This document shows, in pieces, positions 30,853-44,569 of a DNA stretch of 64,000 nucleotides. The notes beneath the pieces are model-generated. The model was not told where the DNA came from. It saw only the letters and a program-made list of their open reading frames with translations, and made no database searches. The stretch covers positions 1,366,956 through 1,430,955 of the forward strand of contig NMRA01000008.1 in the NCBI GenBank assembly GCA_002633005.1, read 5' to 3'. Made by a program: the position numbers and the translations under genes. Position 1 is the stretch's first letter. Every line of letters starts with the position of its first letter. The DNA is from Phoronis australis. Taxonomy: Eukaryota > Phoronida > Phoronidae.

Positions 30853-33515
30853 AAATAAATATATCTTTGGTTTATATAACAATATGATACAAGACATGTT
30901 TAGGTACTCATAGATTTATACAATACTCTATCTTGACAAGATGATCCAATATATACCAAGAGCGGCCACTTGGCCAGACTAGACAAACATAATATCGTCA
31001 TTAACTGATGTGCCGAGTTATGGGTAAAATAATTGTCAAAATTAACCACGGTTGTAAAAACCGGCGTGCTTTAGAAATGGAAGTCGAAATTAAATCGTTT
31101 CCGTTAAAAGCACTTTTAAGCCAAATTTAAAACATAACTAACGGAGAGCGCCTCAGTCGCTGAATAATTTATACTCAAAACGTGTTCATCGCATACAACT
31201 CGATGAGCGATTCTACAACAGAATAACTTACATTATTTAAAACACGTTTTATGACTTATCTAAATAAAAAAAAACAATAAATACATTACGCGTACACATG
31301 TATGACTATCAGCGGAGACCAGCTGCTATGATATTTTGATATTTGAGTAACATTTCTAAGACTGCAATGGAATGTTCAAACCTAAACATAACTGACAGAG
31401 ATTTTGGGATCTTAACTGAAGCTACTCCATGACACGGTGTCTTCAGGCTAACAAATACTGGGTTCTACGTACAAGTAACCGTTACTTCGAGGTGTCCATT
31501 CTCGCTTCAATTTACCTAAGACTAATTACCCTTCATTAAAATACCAAGCACGTATTCACATTTCATTTGTCGTGTTATATTCAACATTATACAACATTGC
31601 TTAAAATAATTAAGCCATTGTTTAACAAATAGGGCAGCTCTAACGAACTATTTACGGTTCCTCTTACGCATTCCTTACAATAAATGTGGAAAGCACGCGC
31701 GGTAACGCTAGCTGGGTGTAGGCAGGTGCATTTTCCCCCGCAGTTCGTTCATTATGGGCATGCGTAAGCTGGACCGCAAAAAGGTAATTTTAAAAAGTCG
31801 AGGGACAAAACGGCACTGTTCTCCGGGTTTAGAATACTGAATCTAAAAGCAACCATCAACAGGTAATCGTTGATGTGCGTCGGCAAAAGCTGTTGAAGCG
31901 CGCTGATTCAGACGATGGCACGAACAAGAAGACCGAGACTTTAGCTGGATATAACGGGCTTTGAACTGAAACAAGAGCTTGCGAACAAATATCACGCGCC
32001 TACAAAACACAAAATCTGAAGGCTAAAAAACATGGCGACCAATCAATGTCTGGTTCGCCAGTCACAGGCACCGACGCCTCGTTACTCATCGCCCGTGATT
32101 CCAGTTTGCAGAACCTCGAAATCTCGTGTTTGCAGGCGTGATATTCAACGATTTTGTTCAAGGCCCATCGTTTCCTACCGCAGGCTCGGCCCTCTCGCTC
32201 GCGTTACCCCCTGTTACTGTAAGCGTGTTTATAGCACCGCATGCGTTCACCTTGGGTGAAAGTCTGTCGAGGGTGTACAATACTGAAGTGTATGAAACAT
32301 TTTAACACATACATGACAAGTACATAATTGTTACAACCTAAATCAATAAATGCAATTGACCTGTACTCATAACTGCTGCCCCTGATAAGTGTCAGACGAC
32401 ACACACTCACACACACTCAGACATCCATTTTTGACTGCGCAGAATTTGCGACACTGTTTATAATCTCAAGATAAAGTAAATCGTATTTTGCTACGGTTTA
32501 AGAATTTAAATACAACTGTCATTCACGCTCGAGGGATCAATAATGTAAGTTCACGTTTTGTGCACTGACACGGCAGTTAGGAGCGTAAATATAGACATTC
32601 CTTTGTGCAAGGGGTTTCACCGTTTCAGCCCAGTCCAGTAATAGATGACTGAGCTATTGTCATGTAGAACAAAATAAACTCCAGTAGAGTTCATATGACA
32701 AGAAACGAATACATACTGTGTGGATTAAAATAAATTTATAGCACAAACCATGAAGACATCTCTACGAGGAATGGAGAATTCATTGGGACTAAGACGTGGT
32801 AAATTTATAGGTCGTACATTCTTGTACATTTGAAAACCTATTTTGCGTGTACAAAATTTGACCCTAAGTCAACGTTGATGCTTGTTTTAACAAAACGCTA
32901 CTGGTACCATATTTTGTGTGATAGCCGCATTGAGTTTCTGTTACAAACTTATAAACAATAAAAAACCGTCTGTGTTGCGGCACGCAGTACATGGAAAGTG
33001 ACCCGTTTTAAAAATACTGGCAACAGTAAATGATGTTAAAAGTGATTTGATTGGTGGGAAACCATACGTAACATGTTAAACTGAATTAAGATAGCTGGGT
33101 TCTGCCACTTTCCCGCAGGCACATACACACAGGCTAGGTTGTATCAATTCACCAGTTGACAAACGTTAACAACATAATCGAGTGTTAAGTACAGCGTAGT
33201 TATTCCAACTGTTTTCGTTGGTTGAAATTATTAGATGTGACGTTTGTTTTATAAGTGTAGCAGGTACACCAGTGTTTCCGTCTGCTGTACAAAGACAATC
33301 CAAGTTTCTCTTTTGAGGTGAGGCCTCGGCGTACTTCAGATCTTCGCTAACAGATGTCGTTTTACTCCAATTGAGGATCACCTTGCTACAGTAACGCTGT
33401 TGGAGATCGTACATAGCACGTGCGCATTGGCCAAAGGTGGGCGGTGTGCTAATGCGCCGCCTGCCACATTTGTGCAAAGCACAGCGGAAATTCATGATAT
33501 TTCCAGCTGGAGATG
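30853..33515 (-). other. Probable FGF 3' UTR
   Basis: No coding exon or repeat recognised on either strand between the FGF stop codon and the candidate poly(A) signals. The assignment depends on those signals. Confidence 0.35.
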
Positions 33516-33839
33516 TCACGTATTTTCTGTCCTCCGCCGCGACTTTCGCGGTTTAAAAAGTTTTGAAAAAATACTATAAGGGTCGTCAAAAGGCCCATTG
33601 TTGGCATCTGCCGTATTGCCGCTGCTAGTACTCGAACTTCCTTGCGGAAGTACTTCCATTTTATAAAACTTGAAACACTTCTCCTTTCTTGTATTGAGAA
33701 CGGCAATTCCTTTTAAGGGTTTCCCGTTTTTCCGGAAACCAACAAACCATTTCTCGTCGGCGACTGATTGCAATTTTGTTTCAGTACTGTCATCGTCTCT
33801 AATTTCTTTAAATGTGCACCTTTTATTGTTACCATTCCG
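33516..33839 (-). CDS. FGF8/17/18-like: FGF exon 5 (C-terminal core, tail and stop)
   Basis: Acceptor ATTTTACAG, 107 codons and a stop at 33518-33516. It encodes NGNNKRCTFKEI, then EKWFVGFRKNGKPLKG, then a non-conserved tail with Ser/Asn repeats and a basic end (FKPRKSRRR) that could bind heparan sulphate. Confidence 0.92.
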   Translation of the reverse strand, partial: RNGNNKRCTFKEIRDDDSTETKLQSVADEKWFVGFRKNGKPLKGIAVLNTRKEKCFKFYKMEVLPQGSSSTSSGNTADANNGPFDDPYSIFSKLFKPRKSRRRTENT

Positions 33840-36800
33840 CTGTAAAATAACATAAAATACAGAAATTAAAAATGTTTCATTTCAATCATGGTGGTCATCT
33901 CAAAGAAACAATCATTTCAGTAAAATGATATGAACAATGACTTAGAAGCCCTCAGAGATGATGTCGGGAGTATAGGTTGGCCAATAGACGACTCCTTCTC
34001 ATTTGTTTCCGTCGGCTATCATGAGCGTGTTATTAAGTGCAATGCATTGTTCAGGGAGAAAATCTTGACAGATGTCCACAGGTGACGTTATTTAGTTGCC
34101 ACGATGGCAGCCACACGATTTCCAGCGTGATGACTTCTTTGGACCCTTTAGCGTTTATATGGAAGCATTGGACTATAGTTTAGACGATAGACACGGCAAA
34201 CCAGAACCCACAGCTATGAGCCTGTAACTTCAAAAATATTTGTGAAGATATTTCTATCGGTTAAACGGCCAAATGCGACTTCCCATGATCTGTGTTGAGC
34301 CATAAAAACATTCACCATGACGCAAACGTGACTACTCGGGTATGCGAAAATGACACCTTCCGCCAATATAGTGCAAAGCAAATGCAATAAGTAACTTAAA
34401 TTAAACCTTTTGCTTTTTAAGTCATGTATCATTCGACCTAACAGCTTCTATTACTTTCGAAACGTATGAGCGAGTTAATTCCGTATTGATAAGGTCAACT
34501 CCTTCAACACCAGCTGCACGTGTTAGTCCTTCAACATGGCCGCTGTGTTCAGACTCGAGAGGTCAGTGCACGTCAAAAACCGCAATATTGTACTGTAGTT
34601 CGTTTGATAACAAGGACAATAAATTATTACCGAATAATAGGTCATGCTGAGAGTCTCTCTACTGTACCATGAGCGCCCTTTTGTTTTACTTTGCGTATGA
34701 CTAAGGACAACAAATTTTAAAGCATCCATAAATATACTTGAAAGTAATATTCAATCCACGGCAGTCCCGTCGTAAATTAAATTTCACCAATGTCTTGCCA
34801 GCTCAGATACGGAAGATGGCGGCGCGAGTAAACTCGCAAATGGGAATTCACCATATCGGACGCATAATTCATACGAAAGGTCTAGAAAATAGTTCATTCC
34901 TGCACATAATGCATTTGGGGGCTCTCGAGTAGCGATGATAAATAGCGCCTGTTTGACTAGCCCATGAATGGGTTCAATCACTTATAACACGACTTTTATA
35001 AAGTTTGCTCACTGACTTGACACGAAATAGAAGCATAAAAGGAAAATATTAATCATTCATGCTAGCAAATGTTGATTGCTTTTACTTTTTGCTGGTAGTA
35101 GTAAACAAAGCGAACGACTTTTTAGGTGTTTCAATAACTTTTGTACTCTCTGCCCAGTTGTTTAGTGGCTTGACAAACATTGAATTACTGTCAGGGACAC
35201 GCAATGGGACTGTTTTCTTTTAATCAGTCATGACCGATACTAGCGCGTATCGAACCTTTAGCGCTAGTCGTTTTCATCTTGAGGTCGCGGCGTAACGAAT
35301 GTTGACCGACGGTTTAATGTGACAATTTTACCATCTTTTTGTGTCACACTGCATTGTCGAAAGTTAAGTATTTAGACGACTTCATACATCTGCGACAAAC
35401 TTGGTAGTAGCAAAAGATATCTCGTTGTAGCCACTGGGATACTCAGAAACCTACGTTTAGTCGTTTTATCGATAAGTCTGAATGAGGCTTTCAAATTAAG
35501 TCTCCAACTTTTTAATGAATGAACTAGATTTTGCATTTGGCGACGCCTTTTTGTTAGCGCTACAGTAACACTAAACCACCAGGGTAACAGATCGCGGAAG
35601 GAACGATTTCCCCAGTCTGGGCAACGTTAGATGCCTGTCACCACACAGACAGTGGGCCGTGTAATAAGCCGCAAATTATCATGATTGGGTAAATTAGACA
35701 CAGAATGTGTATTAGATGTTCAACCAATTGTCGTAACTAAACAATGGTGTGTTTTGGAAGGGTAATTGTGATAAGGCACACAGGTGTGCGATTGTCATAC
35801 GGTATGAGAATCTGACATTTTTATAGCACAATAATGGATGACTAAATAACACAATCTGAGCTAATCAGAACTAGTAGCCGTATTCTAATCTACTTAAAAA
35901 AGTAAAGCCTTGTCGAAAACAGCAGACAACAAATTCTCACAGTAATCGAAGAACTCTGCGTGCTTTCGGTCAGCAGACTTGTGAAGTTATCGTGATCGCG
36001 ATTGCAGAGAGTTCGACCTATTAACCTTCCAACGATTCATTGCTGGTTCAGTCGAAGCCTGAGGCCCCAACAAACCAGATATTTGTGCCATTGTTCACCC
36101 CATCTACTGATTACATACCGACGTGGAAGTTAAGACACAATTGACGTTCCAAGAGCTATTGACCTGCGCAACACAGCATTCAAACAGGCGTAGGATTGTT
36201 TTAAAGAGAGACTGAACACTTCGCGAAGGGCCATATATATATGTATCAAACGACATCTTGATGGACTCTTGAGCAGTTGATAGACCAATAGTGCCCAACT
36301 AGCAAACACTAAGGCTGCCAATATCAAATATTAATACAAAACTTTTCAATGGTTATCGTGTTTTTTCCAGTCCCATTACAGCTGTGGTTGATTGTCTTTC
36401 GGGTGGTCTCGCACTTACTTGCTTACCATGCCTATTCAAGAACACGTGTCGGCTTAAATCAAGCTTACAGCTGGCAAAAAGAAAAGGATAAGAAGTATGA
36501 GAGGGTAATATCGACCTCCCGGTGAAATGTAGAGACGAGGGACAATAGGCAAGTCAGTATAATCGTCCTTGGTCTGGCTACTTACTCTCGCCCGGCCTCT
36601 GAGATGAATGGTTACTTATCATTACTTAATAGGCCATCGACGTAACTTAATCAAGAAGTGCAACGTCCATAGGGGCAAATGTGTGAAAACGGTTGCTGGC
36701 GAAAGAAGCCCCTTCTCCGTTTTACCGTATAATCCTCGTGGGACAGACCATCGGCATATTGGTTGAAAAAATGGTAGTCACTGTTAATAACATGTCGCTT

Positions 36801-39800
36801 TTCACGTCACTGTTATATTTTTGTGTGTTTACCATTACAAAATTAAATTTAAATCGTTATTTAATCTTTGTAAATTCGTTAATTATAGTATAGTTAAAAT
36901 TTTCAAAATGACAGCAATCCAAAAGAAATTCGCTTTATTCTAAAAGCATCTTCAGCTATTTCAACATGTAATCGAGTAATGGCCAAGGCTGGTGTCGTTG
37001 TCAAGTCGTTGGTTCGTCTACTTTATATGGAATTTCCAGATTTCATTTCAAATCATCCTATTTATAAAAAGTCGGATTGAAAAATCACCTTGGCAAAGGT
37101 AAATAACTGCGAGACCGGAAGTAGTTTGGGCACGCTTGGTCACTTCTCAAAATAAGCTATTTTCGAACTTTGATAAGCCCACTCTGCATCAAATAACTAA
37201 ACTTAGATTGTAGTAGTCGAGCAAGTAATTGTTTGTTTCGCGCGATTCCAGTCGTACGATTTGACGCTAGCACGCTGGTGTCCAGTCGTCAAACAACGAG
37301 CCTTGAATGACTGTTGGCTATTATTGGTATCCGTCTTACTGCTGCTGATTACAGTGAAACAGTAACCCACGTAAACTAAACAAACATGAGATTCAAGTCC
37401 GTTTTGTGCGCATCTCAAGAGTTGAGAAATCAATTTTAGTTGAAATAATATTTTCAAGTGCGACCCTCTTAGGTTTACACAAAGGCTTTTAGTGTGGCTT
37501 CCCCATTTTATATAACAAATAGACAAGTCACTGTTGTTTAGTTAACTGGGGATCTCACGCTTTCAAAAACGTGAAAAGCAAAATTTTTGTCATAATTTTT
37601 TCTTCAATTAATTGACAAACATGCAGCGAAACGCACCCCAGATGCCTAACGTTGGTGCGATTTTAGCAAGAGCATCGCCTACATATTAGTATAAGAATCG
37701 ACCAACTTAGACAAAGTGAAAGACCATAGAACATGTGCTCTGAGACAACACATCGGACGTTATTCAAACCCACACGGCCAGGCATGTTAATTTTTTCAAA
37801 TGCTAATGTTGCTTTGCACTATGATTTGCAGGACATTTTAATTCACCAACAGCTCAATTACGAGATTATTTCCTGAAAGTGTCAAGTAGTTACCACTGCT
37901 GTATGATCATTAGGATGCGACCGCCATTAAACAGAAATGTGAAAACTGCAATTAGCCCGCGACAAACTGGGAAGCAATTACGAAGTCTGTGATTTCCCAT
38001 AGCAAATATTAGTATGTGTTAAAACTTGGTGCTAGAGAGAGATTGTAGCATGTCGTGTCAACTACGACTAAAATGAATGTCAATAACTGCACAAGCTCGA
38101 AAAGGGAGAATTCATCGTCTACACAATCCCGGAACTGGAAAGAGGAGCCTCCATTTCAAATATGTGATGGCGTCCATGTTGTGCGGATTTGCTGTTCAAT
38201 TAACTCAAAGAACACAAGAAACAGAAAAAAAATATTGCGACTTACCCGAATGGTGAGTTTTCCTGTCTTGCTAAAACACAAGTAATAGTTGGTTCGAGGA
38301 CTCTGTATTCGAATCTCGCCGAATGAAATTGTCTTGAAAGAGAGTGTGGCTGAAACGAATAACCCTCCATTAATTTCAGCTTGAGATTTTTTGTGTCACA
38401 AGTTGTATCGTGAGGGCTTTCTAAACAAATAATCGCCTTTCCGAATCACTAGACCCATTTCCCGAAAGGAGAAATACACTTTTCCGAGTCCCGAAATGAA
38501 GTACTCGAAACCCTGAATCAAGCGTCGAACGAGATCGCGCAAGTGGATTCAACGATTCGGAAACTTCTTGAGTTCCGCGTTACGGACCCCCCCCCCTCTC
38601 CTTCACAAGGGTGACAGAGACTACTCAGTTCGTAAAGGAGATTCTTTGGCGCCCTCGAGTTACTACGCAATCAGGGGCTATCATAACAACTGTAGAGTAA
38701 TATCCGGCAGATGAAATGTACTCTCGCAGGTAAGCCACCACAAAATCGTGGATTTTCACAATTACGTGAAGTGAAAGCTTCCGTCTAAATAGTGCTGGTC
38801 AACCGTTGAGTCGACTTTAGAGTTTCGATAAAGACAGGAACTTGCGGATTGTAACAGGCACCTACCAGATTTAAAGCTTAACTATGTATAATAAGGCCAC
38901 TGTGTACGTCAATCAATTCAGAATTTTTTTACGCGGAATAGTCCGAGTTCAGATTGATTCAGGGACTGAGATCGAGCACAATCGCGACAACAGAAGGCGC
39001 GCGCGCGTACAACACTAGGATTTCCGTTCCATTCTACGGTCTCGTTCACGCAACGACACTAGGCTTGCATTCAGTAACGCTAGGTCCCAGCTAAAATCTA
39101 GTCGAAGTCAGGTGTTTTCATTTAAAACACACGGCAATGTCTCACGTAATCCTCGCGAAGTCTTGCTTTTTAGCGAGGTCCTAGTGTTACTGAACGGGAG
39201 GCATCTTTGACTGTTCACCTAGTCGTTTACAGCAGGTGGCGACTGGAAAAAACCAGCCGCCACCGATCCATGTGAATGTTGCGATGATAGTAGGCCTGCC
39301 CAAGGAAAGAGGCTTTTTCCGCAATGAGGCGTCAGTGGGAAGTAAAAACCAGCCAAATCGAGCCCCAATGAATCGTGCCAAAGTTCACATTCAGACCAGT
39401 GCCCAGTGTAATTCTGCGAAGGAAACGATATGAGAATTTGTAATTTTCCATGGCGCTTTCCAAAGAGAATCTTAATGTTAAACAGTTGCGGAGATGATGG
39501 GTTCTTTTTGAGTCAGGTACGCCAAACATGGTCTTAAGGCCCATGAACAGTAACACTGTCATTGAAATAGATCTTATAGGGATCATTCAACACAAGACTT
39601 GGCCGAGTTGGCAAGATCGCAATGGTGATTTCTTTCATTCACGGAGATTTTGAGACGTTGGGCATTTTCATTTTAATCTTTACAATATCTCACCGCACAA
39701 GAATGGCACTTTGATGGCATGGTGGTTGCAAAAATTTAATAAAAAAACGCTTGGAAATCTCACTGCATCAAATCTCCACCGACTACTTTACCGCCATCTG

Positions 39801-42800
39801 GCGACAATGGGTATTTCATAATGTCGCCAATATATCGGGAAATAGTTATTGTCAGCGTTGTGGTACAAGTGCCGGTTTTACATGACAGTATACAGTAGTT
39901 GTCGACCTGGGGTCACCGATTGTGTGTTAACATGAAATTTATCTCCCCGTCTCTCAGATCAAGTATCTGGACATTCAAACAGATAACGAACCGCGCCTTC
40001 TCTAAAAAGCAACTTTCAAATTAGGAAATTTGCTGCTTTAAAATCGGTTACACTTTTTTCCTTACTCAAATTAAAAATGTTTCGGACTAGGTCCATTAAG
40101 TTAATTGTCACGGCCGGTTAATTTCAGTCGCCATTGTTGTAATAGTCGTACGCATGCGTTAAGAAAATAGATATTTTAACCACTAGAACATGGTTCACAG
40201 AGGCCTTAACCTCAGACCACTAGACGAAGGTGCGGTATTTCAGTTGCACAACCAGGCGACTCTCAACAAAAAGACCACTGCCTCGACGTTCCGCTTCAGA
40301 AGTGACAAATTGGAAACTGAATATAACCAGTGCATGCTATATCAAACCCAGGTACCGAGCGGACGGCTCCGCGACAAAGAAAGCACTGGGTCGTTCACAG
40401 GGGATTACATGAATAGGAAGGGGGGGCAGAACTGAAGCTCGACCTATACACAGGAATAGCCGACCTACTAACATGCACACGCAACTGGTCCTAAAAACGA
40501 GATCGAGTTGTCACGTATCACGAAGGAGAATCCTGTGACAAGAGTTAGAAGTCGACTGTGTCAATGGCCTCTCATTTCGTGGCCCGTTTTGCTATTTTGC
40601 AGTCTGGACTTCACGTTTAGCACGAGCCTGATTTCTTTTTTCACGTCTGCGTTTTATTTTCCAAGGTCTGCTACATCCGAATGTAGGTCGGATATTCGTG
40701 TTGAGGCCCTGATTCATAACCTGAGCATTCAAAAATCGATCACGTGAGACAAAATATTTCCAAATTTGTGTAATTTTTCGTTTCGCCAAAAGTTACAGCA
40801 ACAGCGATGAATAGCATAACGCGAGTCACAGATCGAGAAATCCGAGATTTCACGTGGCGAGAAGCAGAAGTACGGTAAACTCCAATGCACTAATTCGAAT
40901 TTCCCCTCTACGTCCCATAATAAATCGTACGGTCATGATACTGACACGGTACAATAAGTAACCGTCAAGATTTACCAGCACACTAATCACAGAGGCACAT
41001 TATCGTCACAGTAATGTTTCTATGAGCATACATATTCATAGGCAGGTCTACCAGAATCAAGGAGAACTGTAGACTGGTTGCTGCCTGTATAACGTTTGTA
41101 AATGGAACCGTTTAATAAATACCACTTCGGATTCACACTCGGGCTTGGCGGAATGTAAAACTTATTGCGGAACCTCGGGCTCACCAACACGTTTCTTTCC
41201 CGGTCGGCAACGCCTGTCATCCGCCTCAAGCCTTCAAAGGGTTTTATTTACTAATAACAAGTATAATCTGCTCATGAAAAAACAATCTTCCCTATAAATC
41301 ATTTTGAGGGTGAACTCCCATGACAACTCACTTCCGACAATCTTGATACTCGGAATACCCGTCCCGTACAGGTAGTAAGTAATTAAAATACAAATGTATT
41401 AATTAACTAATCAATTAATTAATTTATTTATTTATATGACGGCAGTCAATTCAAGCAAAGGCGTTGACGAGCGTCACCAACGCAATGTCAGTTTGACTGC
41501 TGACCCTATTGCGTCACTTAGCGGGAAACCTCACACACGTATATGTATATGTCTTTAGGGTAATGAAGCGTTGCATAAAGTTCCTATTGGAGGCAATATT
41601 TTGGCCACTCATTTTTACCGCACAATTAAAGACCGGAATTAAATAGTATCTTTGTGTGCGGTCTCGCGGACACAAGGTGCAGGGGCAGGCTAGCAGCGAA
41701 AATTTACAATACGTATTAACTACGAATAAACCATTTAAAGAAAAGGTTATCAATGTCAGGTTCTTGAAAGGCGTAAATATAAATAAGATGAAAAGCAACA
41801 ATGAAAATAAATTTAGTGTATGAATATATCCAAACACTGTGTTCGCTGACTCAAAGAGATTGGGATACCCCTAGGCGCATTCCTATTAGAAGATACAGCC
41901 TTCGCTTAGTTGAATTGTATTTCTTTAAAACAACACAATAAAACGCCATTCAAATGTATAGAGCTGCTCGTGCTAATCTGCGGATGATACACTCGCTATG
42001 AGACGGGCGTAAAGAAACCCAAAGAAAAATAAACCTGGTTTGAATATCAAGTCAATTTGAACACGCATCTCAGATCAGTGAGGTGAACAACTCACAACCA
42101 AATGACAGCGTAAGCTGCTTGATATGTTGTCGACTACTTAAGCAGCGACACAAACAGTGATTTTGAGATTAAGAAGGTGATGCTTTAGAAGTGTCGCGAT
42201 TCCCACAACTTTCAACAGCTCTCCAGGTCGTGATTTTTATACCTATCAAGTTATTTGCCCAACGAATTGCCTATTTTCTTCGCGTATTCTCAGTTTGTTC
42301 AGTAAATCGACTATTGCGGTCCTCACATCTAGGAGCAGATCACCGTGTCGTGTCAAGTTATTTATCCTACAAATCTTTTATTCGACCCTACGAATTCCTA
42401 GTTTGCTTTGTCAATCATCTGTTTGTGGGAGGGGTGTCACAACTACGATCTTACACCCTCTAATAACTCCCCCTGATGGCTGGTTCAGTGCTTTCGCTGT
42501 CCCTGCAGGCCCCCAGCCCCGGGTGCAACTCACACAGAAGCCGTCACTGAAGACGTCATCATCACACCGGTGAAAGGGCCCTATAATTATGATGAATTAG
42601 ACCAACTTATGACCAATAAAACTCACCGCTAAATCCACATTTTATTGACTTCCGACACAGTCTATTACACCATGCAGTCGTCGAAGGGGCAATGGGTGAG
42701 AGTTTGACACTCGGCGCTTGTTATAATCTGAACAGAGGCCAGTTCGCGCACATTGGCGGAGTAGGCACTGACTTAATTAAACCAAGTTGAAGTTTATCTA

Positions 42801-44529
42801 AAAGAAATGCGTTAAGATACTATGTCTGCTTCTTTTCAGTTAAAATCTCCATAAAAGGAATTTGGCGGCAAAGCAATGATGCTATTTCAACAGCTAATCA
42901 TATGTTGCCAAGTTAGCAAGAATAACATGTAAATACGAAAATTTCATAATCGTTTTTGAATTTCTGTTGCATCAATAAAATGACCACTACAGTTAAGGGC
43001 GTTGCACTTAAAATTTAAAGAATTGCCAGTAAAACACGCAAGTACATGCCAGGCTGTTCCTATATTAGTAATGTCTTTTTATGTGTTCCAAACGAATGAA
43101 AGTCCAGAAAAGAGCGTTCCTAAAATTTACACACTTCAGCTTTTACGGAAGCTGTGAAGCCCATCTGAGTCTGACTTCAAAACTGAAGACTCAGGCAGGA
43201 AATGATGTTGTTGCTTTGCTTTAGTTTGTCAGACGCATTCAAGTCCCTTGGTCAATTCACAAAATTGTAGCATATCACTGTTACGAGGTATTTGCCAATC
43301 TACATTGCTCTCACCGGAAACTGTCCTGGTTTTACGATGACGCTAGGTGGCTGACTGCCAGTGATTACCCCCATGGGACTCGATGGGAGGTAATGGTCAA
43401 GAGAAGAGCGAGATGGCCAGTGGTCATCTTTTAAAATAGACCTAACCAAAATCGATGGTGTGTGGTAGCAAACTGTGTAACATCTGAAGTAAGCAACGCA
43501 GGGGAGTAGCGTTTGAATCACGACATGTTTTTGCAAAAATTATGTATCACCTTTTCACATCAACTTTAGAGAATACTACAACATTTATTTGGTTATGTCT
43601 GTATACCTATGAAACTCTTTATCCCGTAATAGATCAATAACAAAAATATTTAAAATTATTAGGACACACCAAATCACCACAATACTTTACACAAATATTG
43701 TATTTCGAGTCAACGCTAAAATTGAGCCTTAAGTATTTCTATGGTTCGAAATGTATTGAAATAATTTACCGTAGTAAATTATACTTCCTTTTGAAGTCAC
43801 TCGGTAAACAAAGTTGTGACAATAGTAGCTATTTCAATGATAATGTATCGATTTCAAGCAGACCTATAAACACAACGTTGTCGAACGCCTTTGACAATCC
43901 AATGACAACAGTTGTGTTTATTGTCCATTGACAAAGATCAACTACGTTGCGCGTGTGGTAACGCTTGCATTCATATCACCGTGAACAGACCGTGTTTAAT
44001 ATAAATCATCAACCCATTTACACAATTGTGTAAGTCAAGATGAAAGACTTTGCAACGCAGGATTCAACTATTCGCCAGTTTAGCGACAACAAAATGAATT
44101 CACTTAAAACCAACACGCTGACACAAATACCCGAGGCCCGTGGGACAGGGTTGCACTAAGAAATCAACTTGCGACGTCGCAGAGCAAACAAACCTGCATA
44201 ATTAAAAGCTTTGAGAGTGTCCTTATTCAAACAAAATACTAGCCATGTTACGTGCGCAACAAGTGTAAAACTTGACAGCCTTCTTGTCTTTGACGTTTTC
44301 TTGTACTTGATAGCACTATTTAATACTTCTAGTAAAATTTCTCAAAAGGCTTTGAGTTTGTTATTATTAAAAGGAGTTAGACGAGATCCAATGGTGAGAC
44401 CCAATTCTCTATTTTCTGGACGCTAAAACGATGGCAGTAAAGAGTCTTGTCTGTAAAGCGTATATGTTATACTGTTGTAAAGAAAGGGGCTCTAATCTCA
44501 ATAACAAAAATGGTAATAACACCAATTGC

Positions 44530-44569
<40 letters not shown>

